Shown: positions 25,683-35,352, numbered from the stretch's first letter. The stretch: DNA of 64,000 nt from Roseibium alexandrii DFL-11 (GCF_000158095.2 NZ_CM011002.1:4258703-4322702), one strand, 5' to 3'. Translations and numbers: made by a program. Notes: generated by a model from the sequence alone, not told the origin.

Positions 25683-26885
25683 TCATTCGGCCGGGGCGTC
25701 TCCGCGGCGCGCCGGCCGGAATGTCACAAGCGCAAGCGCCAGAGTGATGATGGCGCAAGCTGCGATCGCCCCCGTCAGCGGCAAGGCGGTTCGATCAAAG
25801 AACGGTGTGCAGAGGCCGATCATCACACCGCCCGCCACCATTTGCAGCGTGCCGCCGAGCGAGGACGCCATCCCTGCATGTTCGCCGTGGTCTTCGAGAG
25901 CCATGACCATCGCAGGAGCGATGACCTGCCCCAGAAACGAGTTGGCGACGAAAAGCAGTGCCATCAAAATCGGAAGGCCATCTAACCCAGACCAGACCAG
26001 CAGAAACAGCGTTGTTGTTGCAGCGGTAAAACCGCCGACGCCGACGAAGGCAACACGGGCCATGCCGAAACGCTCGCCCAAGGGGGCGGCGAACTGAGAT
26101 GAGGCAAAGAAGCCAACCGCATTGATGGCAAAGACGATGCTGAAACCGGTCGGTGTGAGCTCGTACTGGGTCATGTAAACCAGCGGTGCGGCGGCGATGA
26201 ATACGAAGAAGCTCGCCAATGCAAATCCGCCAATCAAAGTCAGTCCCAAAAAGCGTGCGTCGCCGGAGAGATAAATCGTGCTGCGAACCAAAGCGGCTGC
26301 ATCAATTTTGCTGCGCCGCTCGCGCGGCAGTGTTTCCGGGAGCTGGAAATAAATCATCACCATCGATGCGAAGGCCAGAACGCCAAGGGTCAGGAAAATC
26401 AGACGCCAGCTGCCGAATGTGATGAGCACACTGCCTGCCAAGGGCGCAAGCATCGGAGAGATGCTGAAGACCAGCATGACCAGAGCCATAAGACGGGTTG
26501 CCTCGGTGCCGGTATGCAGATCGCGGACAACAGCGCGCACGATCACCATGGGCGCGCCTGCCCCAATCGCCTGAACCAGCCGGCCGAGCGTCAAGGCATC
26601 AACTTCTGCAGCCCAGGCACACATCAAGGACCCGATAATGTAGACAACGAGACCGAGAAACACGGGCAGGCGCCGGCCATATCGGTCGGCAAGGGGGCCA
26701 TAGATCAGCTGCGCCAAACCGAACGCTATGAAATACACGGTAAACGTAAACTGGACAGCCGCATCGTCCGTGTTCAAATCGGCAACGATCTGCGGCATGG
26801 CCGGCAGATAAAGGTCAATGGCGAAGGGACCAACAACGGCCAAAAGGCCCAGCACAACGGCCGAGCGCACAAATCCAATAGACAT
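25683..26885 (-). CDS. Bcr/CflA-family drug efflux MFS transporter
   Basis: About 400 aa with 12 predicted membrane helices. VVGPFAIDLYLPAMPQI at helix 1 is the Bcr/CflA signature, and motif A reads YGPLADRYGRRLP. Proton-driven export of drugs or small metabolites across the inner membrane. Start at ATG 26885 (MSIGFVRSAV); the frame continues to 26945 with cysteine-rich sequence that is not family-like. Convergent with arsC, 6 bp apart. Confidence 0.88.
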   Translation of the reverse strand: MSIGFVRSAVVLGLLAVVGPFAIDLYLPAMPQIVADLNTDDAAVQFTFTVYFIAFGLAQLIYGPLADRYGRRLPVFLGLVVYIIGSLMCAWAAEVDALTLGRLVQAIGAGAPMVIVRAVVRDLHTGTEATRLMALVMLVFSISPMLAPLAGSVLITFGSWRLIFLTLGVLAFASMVMIYFQLPETLPRERRSKIDAAALVRSTIYLSGDARFLGLTLIGGFALASFFVFIAAAPLVYMTQYELTPTGFSIVFAINAVGFFASSQFAAPLGERFGMARVAFVGVGGFTAATTTLFLLVWSGLDGLPILMALLFVANSFLGQVIAPAMVMALEDHGEHAGMASSLGGTLQMVAGGVMIGLCTPFFDRTALPLTGAIAACAIITLALALVTFRPARRGDAPAE

Positions 26886-27155
26886 GAAAATCCAATCACA
26901 AAGCGCCCGGCAGGAAAGACAATGGCCGGGAGAGCTAAGAAACACTCTCCTACCCCGCTTGTCGAGCGCTTTTCAGAAGTGTGATTTTGCAATCTGGCTT
27001 TCAAGGCTCTGATCCTGTTTCCCTCAACGCTTTCAGGGTGTAAATGAAACGCATGTTTTTGCCGCATCAGTGGTTCGAAGAGTTTTCTGGCGGCATTGAG
27101 TTTGCTAAGGCAGCGCACTAGGTTCAGCGTCACTCTGTCTAATGGGAAACCGTCA

Positions 27156-27446
27156 ATGCTTTATGCCCTGATCTGCACCGACAAACCCGGTGCCTTGCAA
27201 ACACGTCTTGATAACCGCGAAGCACATCTCGCCTTCTTGAAAGGCATGGGGGATGGCCTGAAGGCAGCTGGGCCGTTCATGGATGACGACGGCAACATGA
27301 CCGGGTCCCTTGTGGTGATTGCAGCGGCCAACCGGGATGAAGCGCTTGCGATTTCCGAAGAAGATCCCTACGCAAAAGCCGGATTGTTTGAGAGTGTCGA
27401 AATCCGTCCCTGGAACTGGGTCGTGAAAAACCCGGAGAACGCATAA
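27156..27446 (+). CDS. YciI-like protein
   Basis: 96 aa with the YciI/DGPF fold: MLYALICTDKPGALQTRLDN, REAHLAFLKGMGDGLKAAGPF, ADEDPYAKAGLFE-like block (EEDPYAKAGLFESVEIRPW). The conserved His (AHLAFL) and Asp (EDPY) of the putative active site are present. Function unknown. Its TAA directly abuts the GTG of the EVE-domain gene. ATG 27156 gives the standard N-terminus. Confidence 0.88.
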   Translation: MLYALICTDKPGALQTRLDNREAHLAFLKGMGDGLKAAGPFMDDDGNMTGSLVVIAAANRDEALAISEEDPYAKAGLFESVEIRPWNWVVKNPENA

Positions 27447-27872
27447 GTGCAGTACTGGTTGATCAAATCCGAGCCGGACAAGTGGTCCTGGGAACAGCAA
27501 AAAGCCAAGGGCGATGCCGGTGAACAATGGGACGGCATTCGCAACTACCAGGCGCGCAACAACATGCGGGCCATGGAAATTGGCGATAAGGCTTTCTTTT
27601 ATCACTCCAACATCGGCAAGGAAGTGGTCGGTGTTGTCGAGGTCTGCAGCGATATACACCCGGACACAACAATCGATGATCCGCGCTGGGAATGCGTGGA
27701 TTTCAAGGCTGTTTGCGACATGCCGAAGCCGGTGACACTGGCTCAGGTAAAGGCGGAGTCGCGTTTGGAAAAAATGTCCTTGGTGACGTCCATGCGCCTT
27801 TCCGTTCAGCCCGTCACGGAAGAAGAATGGAAGATCGTCTGCGAAATGGGCGGAATGTCCAAGCCAGCCTGA
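27447..27872 (+). CDS. EVE-domain protein (PUA-like, modified-base reader)
   Basis: 141 aa single EVE domain: YWLIKSEPDKWSWEQQ at the start, WDGIRNYQARNNMRAMEIGDKAFFYHSN in the middle, and LVTSMRLSVQPVTEEEW. EVE domains are PUA-like folds that bind modified bases in DNA or RNA. GTG start immediately after the preceding stop codon, hence co-translated with YciI. A partner enzyme is not evident. Confidence 0.9.
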   Translation: MQYWLIKSEPDKWSWEQQKAKGDAGEQWDGIRNYQARNNMRAMEIGDKAFFYHSNIGKEVVGVVEVCSDIHPDTTIDDPRWECVDFKAVCDMPKPVTLAQVKAESRLEKMSLVTSMRLSVQPVTEEEWKIVCEMGGMSKPA

Positions 27873-27887
27873 TCCGACACCCGGTCT

Positions 27888-28565
27888 TTGGAAGTGCTTT
27901 TGGCCAGAATTACCGATCCCGAAAAGTTTATCCGGGAAGAAACCCGGATACGGCCCGTGCCGCATACGGAAGAGATCTCTCTTCATGTTGCTGATGAGGC
28001 GATGGACCTTTGGCAAAAGACCGAAGAGGAGATTGGTGAGCTTGGTCTGGCTCCTCCTTTCTGGGCATTTGCCTGGGCTGGGGGGCAAGGCCTTGCCCGC
28101 TATGTGCTAGATCACCCTGAAGTGGTTTATCAGAAGCGCGTGTTGGATTTTGCGTGCGGGTCCGGCCTGGTTGCCATTGCGGCAAAAATGGCCGGTGCGG
28201 GCTCTTGTCACGGGGTCGACATTGACCCATTTGCGATCGCGGCGGCCCGGCTTAATGCCGAACTGAACTGTGTGGTCGCAACGTTTGCCGAAGGGGATAT
28301 CACCCGGTCTTCCGTTCCAGATGTCGATGTCGTGTTTTGCGGAGATGTGTTCTACGACCGGCATATGGCTGATGAGGTCCTGATATTCTTGGATAAGCTT
28401 ATGGCAGCCGGAATTGAGGTATATGTCGGTGATCCCGGCCGGTCCTATCTGCCGAACGAACGGCTCAAGGAACTGTGCGAATACCAAGTGCCTGTTGTTG
28501 GTCAGTTGGAGGACAACGAAATAAAGAAGACGCGTGTCTACAAGGTGGCGGAAAATCAATCCTGA
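27888..28565 (+). CDS. Class I methyltransferase, METTL20/ETFB-lysine-methyltransferase-like
   Basis: About 225 aa. SAM motif I is [19 protein letters not shown] with [20 protein letters not shown] after it, and GDVFYD stands at the motif IV position. [22 protein letters not shown] matches the WAFAWAGGQ block of the Agrobacterium METTL20 homologue, which methylates lysines of ETF-beta and ribosomal L7/L12. Start uncertain: TTG 27888 or GTG 27894. Third gene of the YciI-EVE operon. Confidence 0.78.
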   Translation: MEVLLARITDPEKFIREETRIRPVPHTEEISLHVADEAMDLWQKTEEEIGELGLAPPFWAFAWAGGQGLARYVLDHPEVVYQKRVLDFACGSGLVAIAAKMAGAGSCHGVDIDPFAIAAARLNAELNCVVATFAEGDITRSSVPDVDVVFCGDVFYDRHMADEVLIFLDKLMAAGIEVYVGDPGRSYLPNERLKELCEYQVPVVGQLEDNEIKKTRVYKVAENQS

Positions 28566-28709
28566 AGTCCGGTCCAGGCACGGAGATCCTTGCCAAACCG
28601 TTCGCATGTGTGACATTTTCCATCAACTGACAGTTTCTTCCGTTTTGGCCGCACATCATGCGCCGACGCGGACACCCCTTCAAAATTGAAGTTTTTCAAG
28701 GAGTTCTTC

Positions 28710-29882
28710 ATGCCCATCGTAAATCGCCTCGCAGATCTGGCTGATGAGATCACAGCGTGGCGCCGCGACTTCCACGAAAATCCGGAAATCCTCTACGAAA
28801 CGGTCCGCACGTCCGGCAAGGTAGCCGAGCTCTTGGAAAGCTTCGGTCTGGATGAAGTCGTAACTGGCATCGGCAAAACCGGTGTTGTCGGCGTGATCAA
28901 GGGCAAGAACGGCGGTACTGGCAAGACGATCGGACTGCGCGCGGACATGGATGCGCTTCCGATCGAGGAAATCACCGGAAAACCCTACGCTTCGAAAGTG
29001 CCGGGCAAAATGCATGCGTGCGGTCATGATGGCCATACTGCAATGCTTCTGGGCGCTGCAAAGTATCTGTCTGAAACCCGTAATTTCGACGGCACGGTTG
29101 TCGTGATCTTCCAGCCAGCCGAAGAAGGCGGCGCTGGCGCAAAAGCCATGATCGATGATGGTCTTATGACCCGTTGGCCGATCGATGAAGTTTACGGCAT
29201 GCACAATTTCCCGGGCATGCCGGTTGGCGAGTTCGCGATCCGCAAGGGGCCGATCATGGCCGCGACCGATGAGTTCCGGATCGTCATCACCGGGCGCGGT
29301 GGTCACGCGGCCAAGCCGCATGAAACCATCGATCCGATCGTGACCGGCACGAACATGGTCAATGCCCTGCAGACGATTGCGAGCCGGAACGCCAACCCGC
29401 TGGATTCTATTGTTGTTTCGGTAACTGTTTTCAACGGTGGGAATGCCTTCAACGTGATCCCGCAGGAAGTCACCTTGCGCGGAACCGTTCGCACCTTGAG
29501 CCCGCAGATGCGGGATTTGGCAGAAGAGCGCATGAACAAGATCGTGACCTCTGTTGCCGATGCATTTGGCGCCTCCGCAGAGCTCACGTTCCTGCGCGGC
29601 TATCCGGTTACGGCCAACCATGATGAGCAGACCGACTTTGCAGCTGGCATCGCCGAAATCATCGCCGGAGAAGGCAAAGTCAACCGGTCGATTGACCCGA
29701 TGATGGGCGGTGAAGACTTTTCTTTCATGCTGGAAGAACGTCCGGGTGCCTTCATCTTTGCCGGCAACGGCGACAGCGCCGGGCTGCATCATCCGGCCTA
29801 TGACTTCAATGACGAACTCATCCCTGTTGGTTGTTCCTATTGGGTCAAACTGGTTGAAACGGCCATGCCGCGCGCTGCCTGA
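28710..29882 (+). CDS. M20-family amidohydrolase (hippurate hydrolase / N-acyl-amino-acid deacylase-like)
   Basis: About 390 aa. Dimetal site in MHACGHDGHTAML (Cys, His, Asp), FQPAEEGGAGA (catalytic Glu pair), GMHNFPG (His) and MMGGEDFSFML (metal Glu region). The dimerisation domain (about 185-300) includes GRGGHAAKPHETIDPI. Hydrolyses N-acyl or N-carbamoyl amino acids in the cytoplasm; the exact substrate is not determinable. ATG 28710 has AAGGAG seven bases upstream; an earlier in-frame ATG at 28686 lacks a site. A strong terminator follows. Confidence 0.9.
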   Translation: MPIVNRLADLADEITAWRRDFHENPEILYETVRTSGKVAELLESFGLDEVVTGIGKTGVVGVIKGKNGGTGKTIGLRADMDALPIEEITGKPYASKVPGKMHACGHDGHTAMLLGAAKYLSETRNFDGTVVVIFQPAEEGGAGAKAMIDDGLMTRWPIDEVYGMHNFPGMPVGEFAIRKGPIMAATDEFRIVITGRGGHAAKPHETIDPIVTGTNMVNALQTIASRNANPLDSIVVSVTVFNGGNAFNVIPQEVTLRGTVRTLSPQMRDLAEERMNKIVTSVADAFGASAELTFLRGYPVTANHDEQTDFAAGIAEIIAGEGKVNRSIDPMMGGEDFSFMLEERPGAFIFAGNGDSAGLHHPAYDFNDELIPVGCSYWVKLVETAMPRAA

Positions 29883-29894
29883 TCATTTGTGCTA

Positions 29895-29923
29895 GAAAAC
29901 GCCGGAGTTCTTCCGGCGTTTTC
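29895..29923 (+). terminator. Rho-independent terminator of the M20 gene
   Basis: Perfect 12-bp stem, GAAAACGCCGGA (29895-29906) and TCCGGCGTTTTC (29912-29923), with a 5-base loop; the right arm itself supplies the T run. Its position just inside the longest frame of the next gene argues that that gene starts downstream, at 29940. Confidence 0.85.
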
Positions 29924-29939
29924 ATTTCGGGTTCCTGCC

Positions 29940-30734
29940 GTGTCCTTTCTATCTTCCCGCCTGCCAATCATCCCGACTTATGTGCTTGTTGGCGCCATCG
30001 TCGGTGTTCTTGTTATTCATCCGCTCAATCTTGTGGTGGTTTGGTGGGAACTGGCGCGTTTTTCAGAAACGGCACCGCGGCTCATCGAGTTCTTGAATGC
30101 CCGTTTGTGGTTTGCGCTCTTGCCCCGTCACTGGGACGTCGCGGTTGCCTACACACTTGTCGGCGCCATTGTGGGTCTTGCCTTTGGTGTCTTCACCCGC
30201 AATTATTTGCGGGCCAGTGAGGCGTACAAATCCCTTCGTGAGGAACAAATCGCTCTTGTTCCGCAACTGATTGCGCAGGGTGAAACCGATCGGGTCGAGT
30301 TCAAATCTTCACTCCGGTGGGATGTTCAGGAAAACAGGATCAATCGCGGGTTGGAGAAGGTGATTGCGAAAACAATCGCCGGGTTCTTCAACGCCAAAGG
30401 CGGGCACCTGATTGTTGGTGTCGATGACGATGGCAAACCGCTCGGCCTTGCCAAAGATCTTGCCACCTTGCGCAGCCCGGATCACGATGCCTTTGAGCGG
30501 ACTGTCAACGATATCGTCTCGAAGAACCTTGGGGGCGATTTGTGCCCTTACATTCACACGGTGTTTTCTATGGTCGGCGGGGAAGATGTTGCGATGATCA
30601 TCATCCGGCCCGCACCCCGCGCTGTTTACCTCGAAGAGGGCAAATTATCGATCTTCTACGTGCGCAGTGGCAATTCCACGCGCCAGCTCGATGTTCGCGA
30701 GGCGCTCAATTACGCAAACACACGATGGTCGTGA
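29940..30734 (+). CDS. Membrane-anchored AlbA_2 (Schlafen-type) domain protein
   Basis: About 264 aa from GTG 29940. Two N-terminal membrane helices (TYVLVGAIVGVLVIHPLNLVVVWW and VAYTLVGAIVGLAFGVFTRNYL, each with an LVGAIVG core) are followed by a cytoplasmic AlbA_2/Schlafen domain: IAQGETDRVEFKSSLRWD (E-F-K-S), KTIAGFFNAKGGHLIVGVDDDG, and IIIRPAPRAVYL...FYVRSGNSTRQL. Such domains bind nucleotides or nucleic acids. A frame extension to 29889 would run through the upstream terminator and is rejected. TauE-family permease gene starts 4 bp later. Confidence 0.8.
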   Translation: MSFLSSRLPIIPTYVLVGAIVGVLVIHPLNLVVVWWELARFSETAPRLIEFLNARLWFALLPRHWDVAVAYTLVGAIVGLAFGVFTRNYLRASEAYKSLREEQIALVPQLIAQGETDRVEFKSSLRWDVQENRINRGLEKVIAKTIAGFFNAKGGHLIVGVDDDGKPLGLAKDLATLRSPDHDAFERTVNDIVSKNLGGDLCPYIHTVFSMVGGEDVAMIIIRPAPRAVYLEEGKLSIFYVRSGNSTRQLDVREALNYANTRWS

Positions 30735-30738
30735 CAAC

Positions 30739-31500
30739 GTGAGCCCGGTTGACTTCATCGTTCCTCAAGACCTGTCGGGGCTGGCAACGCTGCTGCTGGT
30801 TGCTTGCAGCTTCCTCACATCTGCTTTGACGGCTGCTGTTGGTTTGGGTGGGGGCATTGCTCTGATTGCGATCATGGCGCTGGTCATGCCGCTGAATGCC
30901 CTGGTTCCCGTGCACGGCGTCGTCCAGTTCGGCTCCAATGCGGGCCGGGCGATGGTTCAGGTCAAACATGTCGATTGGCTGATTGCGGTTTGGTTCGCAA
31001 TTGGAGCTGCTGCGGGGGCGGCGCTGGGAGGTTCAATCGCTGTTCAATTGCCAGCTGCTATCTTGAAAGCGGGGATCGCCTTGTTTGTCGTCTGGGTGGT
31101 TTGGGGCAAGCCGCCGAAATTGGGCGGTATGAAAAAACGGGCCATGGCCGGCGCCGGTTTTGCGTCGACGTTCCTCTCCATGTTTTTCGGTGCGGCCGGG
31201 CCGATTGGCGGATCGGTGCTGTCCACACTCGACCTCACCCGCCATCAATTCGTTGCAAATCAAGCGATTACGGCCATGATGATGCACGTCTTCAAGATTG
31301 CTGTGTTCGGCCTTCTGGGTTTTGCATTCGCACCCTGGATTGGTCTGATTGTTGCGATGATCGTCAGCGGATTTCTTGGAACGCTAGCAGGCAGCCAACT
31401 GCTTGGGCGGATGAATGAGCAGGCGTTCAAAAAAGGATTCCGATGGGTGATGACGGCCCTTGCGTTGAACCTGATGCTTCAGGCGTTGGGCATTATTTGA
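30739..31500 (+). CDS. TauE/SafE-family sulfite/anion exporter
   Basis: About 253 aa with 7-8 membrane helices. Family motifs: TAAVGLGGGIALIAIMALV with MPLNALVPVHGVVQFGSNAGR in the first repeat and MFFGAAGPIGGSVLSTL with RHQFVANQAITAMMMH in the second. Presumed export of sulfite, sulfoacetate or similar anions. GTG 30739 (VSPVDFIVPQ) follows the AlbA_2 gene by 4 bp, so they probably share a transcript. Confidence 0.85.
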   Translation: MSPVDFIVPQDLSGLATLLLVACSFLTSALTAAVGLGGGIALIAIMALVMPLNALVPVHGVVQFGSNAGRAMVQVKHVDWLIAVWFAIGAAAGAALGGSIAVQLPAAILKAGIALFVVWVVWGKPPKLGGMKKRAMAGAGFASTFLSMFFGAAGPIGGSVLSTLDLTRHQFVANQAITAMMMHVFKIAVFGLLGFAFAPWIGLIVAMIVSGFLGTLAGSQLLGRMNEQAFKKGFRWVMTALALNLMLQALGII

Positions 31501-31775
31501 TGGAGTATTGAGCGGGCTCAACGACTTAGAATCTGATCGCCTCAGGCAAAAAATTAACGCCGACGAAACGTCGAGTTTCAAAAAAAGCAGCGGCTTCGGA
31601 ACTCAAATCAGATAGTGTCAATTTTAACAATTACAAAGCATTGGAATGAAACGGTTTTTTGTTGCCGTAACCAATTGATAACCAACAAGTAATTTTGCCG
31701 TCTAAGTTACACACATTGGCGGTGCGCCGCGGATAAGCTTCAACCGTCAACACCTTGAAAAACAAGGCTTACTTT

Positions 31776-33599
31776 ATGACGGCACAACCGGCGTTTGTCC
31801 CATTGCTGAATGGATTTCCAAGTACGCATGCGTTCCTTGAAAGCGCAGAAACGCTCCTCGATTATGCGTTTCAGCCCATAGTTGATGCGCATTCTGGCGA
31901 CGGATATGGGTTTGAAGCGTTGCTGCGCAATGTGGGGCAACTGGGATTTCAAACGCCTTGTGATGTCTTTGATTTCGCAGCAGATGCTGGTGTTCTGGTC
32001 GAGCTGGAATGTCTTTTGAGGAAAAAGGCGATCCGGAAGTTTGTCGCCATGCCCAATCGAGGCAAGACAAAACTGTTCCTGAACGTCGATGCCCGCTTGT
32101 TGGATGTCGACGGCTTTTTGTTCGACGAAACCCGGCTGCTGCTGGACGAGGGTGATTTGTCCGCCGCGCAAATTATCCTGGAGGTCAGCGAAACAGGGGA
32201 CGTCAATGAGACGTGCCGGCTGAACGAGTTCACCAAACGTGGACGCGAACTCGGGTTCGGTTTCGCAATCGACGACTATGGCCGCGGATACGCGCAGCTG
32301 AAATCCTTGTATGAGGTTGAGCCTGATATTCTGAAAGTGGACCGGTTCTTCATTCAGTCAATCAACACCGACTCCCGCAAACGGTTGATGGTCAAAACGG
32401 TCGTCGATATCGCTCATGTCCTTGGGATGCGGGTGGTCGCAGAAGGTGTTGAGACCACGCAGGAACTTGCGGTTTGCAAGGCGATCGGTTGCGACTTGAT
32501 CCAGGGGTATCTGGTGTCGCGGCCATTCCAGGATCTGGAAGAAGCCGAAATCCGTTATCCCGTTGTGGCCACAGCTGTGAAACGCACACCGATGATGCCG
32601 CGGGACGACGCTGATCTGGTGGCCCGCGAGATCAGACCGCTCGTCCCGCTTCAGGACAACGCCCGGATGGAGGAAGTCCTTAATCTGTTGCGGGCTGGCC
32701 GGGCCAATCCGTTTATTCCGGTGATCAACTCTAGCGGTGAACCCCGCGGCCTGATCCGGGAAAAGGATATCAAGACTTTCGTTTATATGCCCTTTGGCCG
32801 GGATCTCTTGCTGAACCCGGTGATGAGCAACAGCCTGGCAGCGTTTACGCACCGGTGTCCGGTGGCCAACGTCAATACACCGCTCGATCAGCTCGTCGCG
32901 ATGGTCGCGGATGAAGATGATGAGGCCGGGGGCATCATCATTACCAAAAACGGCAAATACAGCGGATTCCTGACAACGACATCCTTGCTGAAAATCTCAA
33001 ATGAAGTCCGTATGCGGGCAGCGGAGAACCAAAACCCGCTGACCAAAATGCCGGGCAACGCGCTGATCATCCAATATGTCCAGAACGATGCCCAGAGCCC
33101 GGACATTGAGCGGTCATTTTGCTATCTCGATTTCGACAACTTCAAACCGTTCAATGATGCCTATGGGTTCACTCTTGGAGACCGGGCACTGCTGCTGTTC
33201 TCCGAATTGATGAAGCGTATGGCGACCAGTGAAAACGTGTTTGCCGGCCATATTGGTGGGGACGATTTCTTTATTGGCGCCCGCGGCAGAACGTCGGAGG
33301 AAATGCGCCGCATGGTCTATGATCTGCAGGAAGAGTTCCGCCACCAGGCAGAGAGTCTCTACGATGCGGCGGACCGGCTTCAGGGGTACATCGAGGCGTC
33401 TGACCGCCATGGTATTTCAAGGAAATTTCCGCTTTTGCGCTGTTCGGCAGCCATTTTGCACTTGCCGGTCGGCCTGAGTGTCGACCGCAAGGACATCCTG
33501 GGCCGCCAGATCGCAAGCTTGAAGAGTGAAGCGAAAGGCAATTCGGTCGGGATTGCCGAAGCAACGCTCGGACAACTTTTCCAGCAGCCCGTGCACTGA
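31776..33599 (+). CDS. EAL-CBS-GGDEF cyclic-di-GMP protein
   Basis: About 607 aa with no signal or membrane segment. EAL domain (about 30-265): GFEALLR, FLNVDAR, IILEVSE, AIDDYGRGYAQL, LKVDRFF, AEGVET and QGYLVSRP; all metal and base residues expected of an active phosphodiesterase are there. CBS pair (about 295-430): FIPVINSSGEPRGLIREKDI and GGIIITKNGKYSGFLTT. GGDEF domain (about 440-595) with signature GGDDF. The EAL-first order with a CBS module suggests ligand-tuned c-di-GMP turnover. ATG 31776 preferred over TTG 31755. Confidence 0.9.
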   Translation: MTAQPAFVPLLNGFPSTHAFLESAETLLDYAFQPIVDAHSGDGYGFEALLRNVGQLGFQTPCDVFDFAADAGVLVELECLLRKKAIRKFVAMPNRGKTKLFLNVDARLLDVDGFLFDETRLLLDEGDLSAAQIILEVSETGDVNETCRLNEFTKRGRELGFGFAIDDYGRGYAQLKSLYEVEPDILKVDRFFIQSINTDSRKRLMVKTVVDIAHVLGMRVVAEGVETTQELAVCKAIGCDLIQGYLVSRPFQDLEEAEIRYPVVATAVKRTPMMPRDDADLVAREIRPLVPLQDNARMEEVLNLLRAGRANPFIPVINSSGEPRGLIREKDIKTFVYMPFGRDLLLNPVMSNSLAAFTHRCPVANVNTPLDQLVAMVADEDDEAGGIIITKNGKYSGFLTTTSLLKISNEVRMRAAENQNPLTKMPGNALIIQYVQNDAQSPDIERSFCYLDFDNFKPFNDAYGFTLGDRALLLFSELMKRMATSENVFAGHIGGDDFFIGARGRTSEEMRRMVYDLQEEFRHQAESLYDAADRLQGYIEASDRHGISRKFPLLRCSAAILHLPVGLSVDRKDILGRQIASLKSEAKGNSVGIAEATLGQLFQQPVH

Positions 33600-33742
33600 G
33601 GCCTGTTTGGAACTAAGCAGCGCGCTTGACCTTTCCGTAGGCATTGCTTGAGTTCTTTGCAACATCCCGTGCCTTGCCAGAGAGCGGCAAGCGCGGTAAC
33701 CCAACGCCATCTGTTTCTAAAATCTGCGGGATGGTACGCCAA

Positions 33743-34855
33743 ATGGGCTCTCAAAACTTGCTGCTTTTGCCGGGAGACGGCATCGGCCCGGAAATCATGG
33801 TCGAAGTGAAAAAGGTCATTGCCTGGTTTAACGCCAAAGGCGGCATGGCTTTTGAAACTGACGAAGGTCTTGTGGGCGGGTCCGCCTATGATGCGCATGG
33901 TCAATCCATTTCCGAAGAGGATATGGCGAAAGCCATGGCCGCTGATGCTGTGATCTTCGGTGCGGTCGGCGGTCCGAAGTGGGACAATGTGGCCTACGAA
34001 GTTCGCCCGGAAGCCGGTCTTCTGCGCCTTCGCAAGGACATGGAGCTGTTCGCCAATCTGCGCCCGGCTATCTGTTATCCGGCACTTGCCGATGCATCAT
34101 CGCTCAAGAAAGACATAATTGAAGGCCTGGACATCCTGATAGTTCGGGAACTGACCGGTGGCGTTTATTTCGGAGAGCCGAAGGAAATTACCGATCTCGG
34201 CAACGGCCAGAAACGTGGTGTCGATACGCAAGTGTATGACACCTACGAAATCGAGCGCATTTCCAAGGTCGCATTCGAGCTGGCGCGCACCCGGAATAAC
34301 AAAGTCACGTCCATGGAAAAGCGGAACGTGATGAAGTCCGGCGTCCTCTGGAACGAGGTCGTTACGCAAACTCACAAGAACGGCTTTGAAGACGTCACTC
34401 TGGAGCACATGCTGGCGGACGCCGGTGGCATGCAGCTCGTGCGCTGGCCGAAGCAGTTCGACGTGATCGTCACCGACAACCTGTTCGGCGACATGCTGTC
34501 AGATGTTGCTGCCATGCTGACCGGTTCTTTGGGCATGCTGCCGTCGGCCTCACTCGGGGCGCCGGATGCAAAGACCGGCAAGCGTAAGGCGCTCTACGAG
34601 CCGGTTCATGGCTCTGCTCCGGACATTGCCGGCACGGGTGCCGCCAACCCGATTGCGATGATCGCATCCTTTGGAATGGCTCTGCGCTATTCCTTTGAGG
34701 AAGTTGCCGCGGCTGATCTTCTGGACAAGGCCATCGCCAACGCTCTGGACAAAGGCCTGCGCACCAAGGACATCGCAGCTGAAGGCGAAGCCACTGTGCC
34801 GACTGCCGAAATGGGCGATGCCATCGTCGCTGAACTGGAGGCTCTTAAGGGCTAA
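33743..34855 (+). CDS. leuB: 3-isopropylmalate dehydrogenase
   Basis: About 370 aa. Oxidative decarboxylation of 3-isopropylmalate in leucine synthesis. [14 protein letters not shown] at the N-terminus, [43 protein letters not shown], and the NAD site [21 protein letters not shown] (read in parts) are diagnostic. ATG 33743 (MGSQNLLLL) is the family-like start; ATG 33731 is possible and the frame continues to 33644. A clear terminator follows. Confidence 0.95.
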   Translation: MGSQNLLLLPGDGIGPEIMVEVKKVIAWFNAKGGMAFETDEGLVGGSAYDAHGQSISEEDMAKAMAADAVIFGAVGGPKWDNVAYEVRPEAGLLRLRKDMELFANLRPAICYPALADASSLKKDIIEGLDILIVRELTGGVYFGEPKEITDLGNGQKRGVDTQVYDTYEIERISKVAFELARTRNNKVTSMEKRNVMKSGVLWNEVVTQTHKNGFEDVTLEHMLADAGGMQLVRWPKQFDVIVTDNLFGDMLSDVAAMLTGSLGMLPSASLGAPDAKTGKRKALYEPVHGSAPDIAGTGAANPIAMIASFGMALRYSFEEVAAADLLDKAIANALDKGLRTKDIAAEGEATVPTAEMGDAIVAELEALKG

Positions 34856-34878
34856 ACAAATCACTGTTTGCACCCAAG

Positions 34879-34914
34879 GCCGTCACCGGGTATCCCGGTG
34901 GCGGCTTTTCCTTT
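34879..34914 (+). terminator. Rho-independent terminator of leuB
   Basis: GCCGTCACCGGG (34879-34890) pairs with CCCGGTGGCGGC (34894-34905) with one G-T wobble and a 3-base loop, then TTTTCCTTT. Confidence 0.85.
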
Positions 34915-34932
34915 GTTCGACCTGAGACTGTT

Positions 34933-35352
34933 ATGATCGAAGACAAAATCGCTCCGTTTATCGGCACCTGGATCCTCGATTCCGACGCCAGTGAATTCGA
35001 GCAAGGCGACCCGCCCAAAAGCGCGACGTTGAAGATTGAAGACAATTTCGGCATGGCGGTCTTCACCATGAACCAGGTTTCAGCCGATGGGGCTGTCACC
35101 AACGACAGCTTCGAAGGCGTTCCCGATGGGCCCGAGGTCAAGCTCGGGAAGAGCGGTTTGGTCGATGCCATGCGGCTGGTCTTTGCAAATGACCGCAATC
35201 TGGTGTCCGAGGCCCGGCGAGGAGGTCTCACCATCATGAAGGCGGCGCGCGAACTCTCCGAAGATGGGCGTACGCTGACAGTGACCCAAACGGTCCACCT
35301 CGTCGACGTTGCCAGCTTTACAAACGTATCAGTCTACCGCCGTGCGCAGTAA
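34933..35352 (+). CDS. Hypothetical protein, lipocalin-like pattern
   Basis: 139 aa, soluble, no signal peptide. It opens IGTWILDSDASEFEQGDPPKSATLKIED and alternates short beta-like segments through LTVTQTVHLVDVASFTNVSVYRR, recalling small beta-barrel proteins with an N-terminal GTW-LD motif. No family can be named firmly. Starts 77 bp after leuB, beyond its terminator, so it likely has its own promoter. Confidence 0.65.
   Translation: MIEDKIAPFIGTWILDSDASEFEQGDPPKSATLKIEDNFGMAVFTMNQVSADGAVTNDSFEGVPDGPEVKLGKSGLVDAMRLVFANDRNLVSEARRGGLTIMKAARELSEDGRTLTVTQTVHLVDVASFTNVSVYRRAQ

Noticed and set aside
28680..29792. 370-codon open frame on the minus strand
   Set aside because: Antisense to the M20 amidohydrolase with intact metal motifs; no domain in the antisense product.
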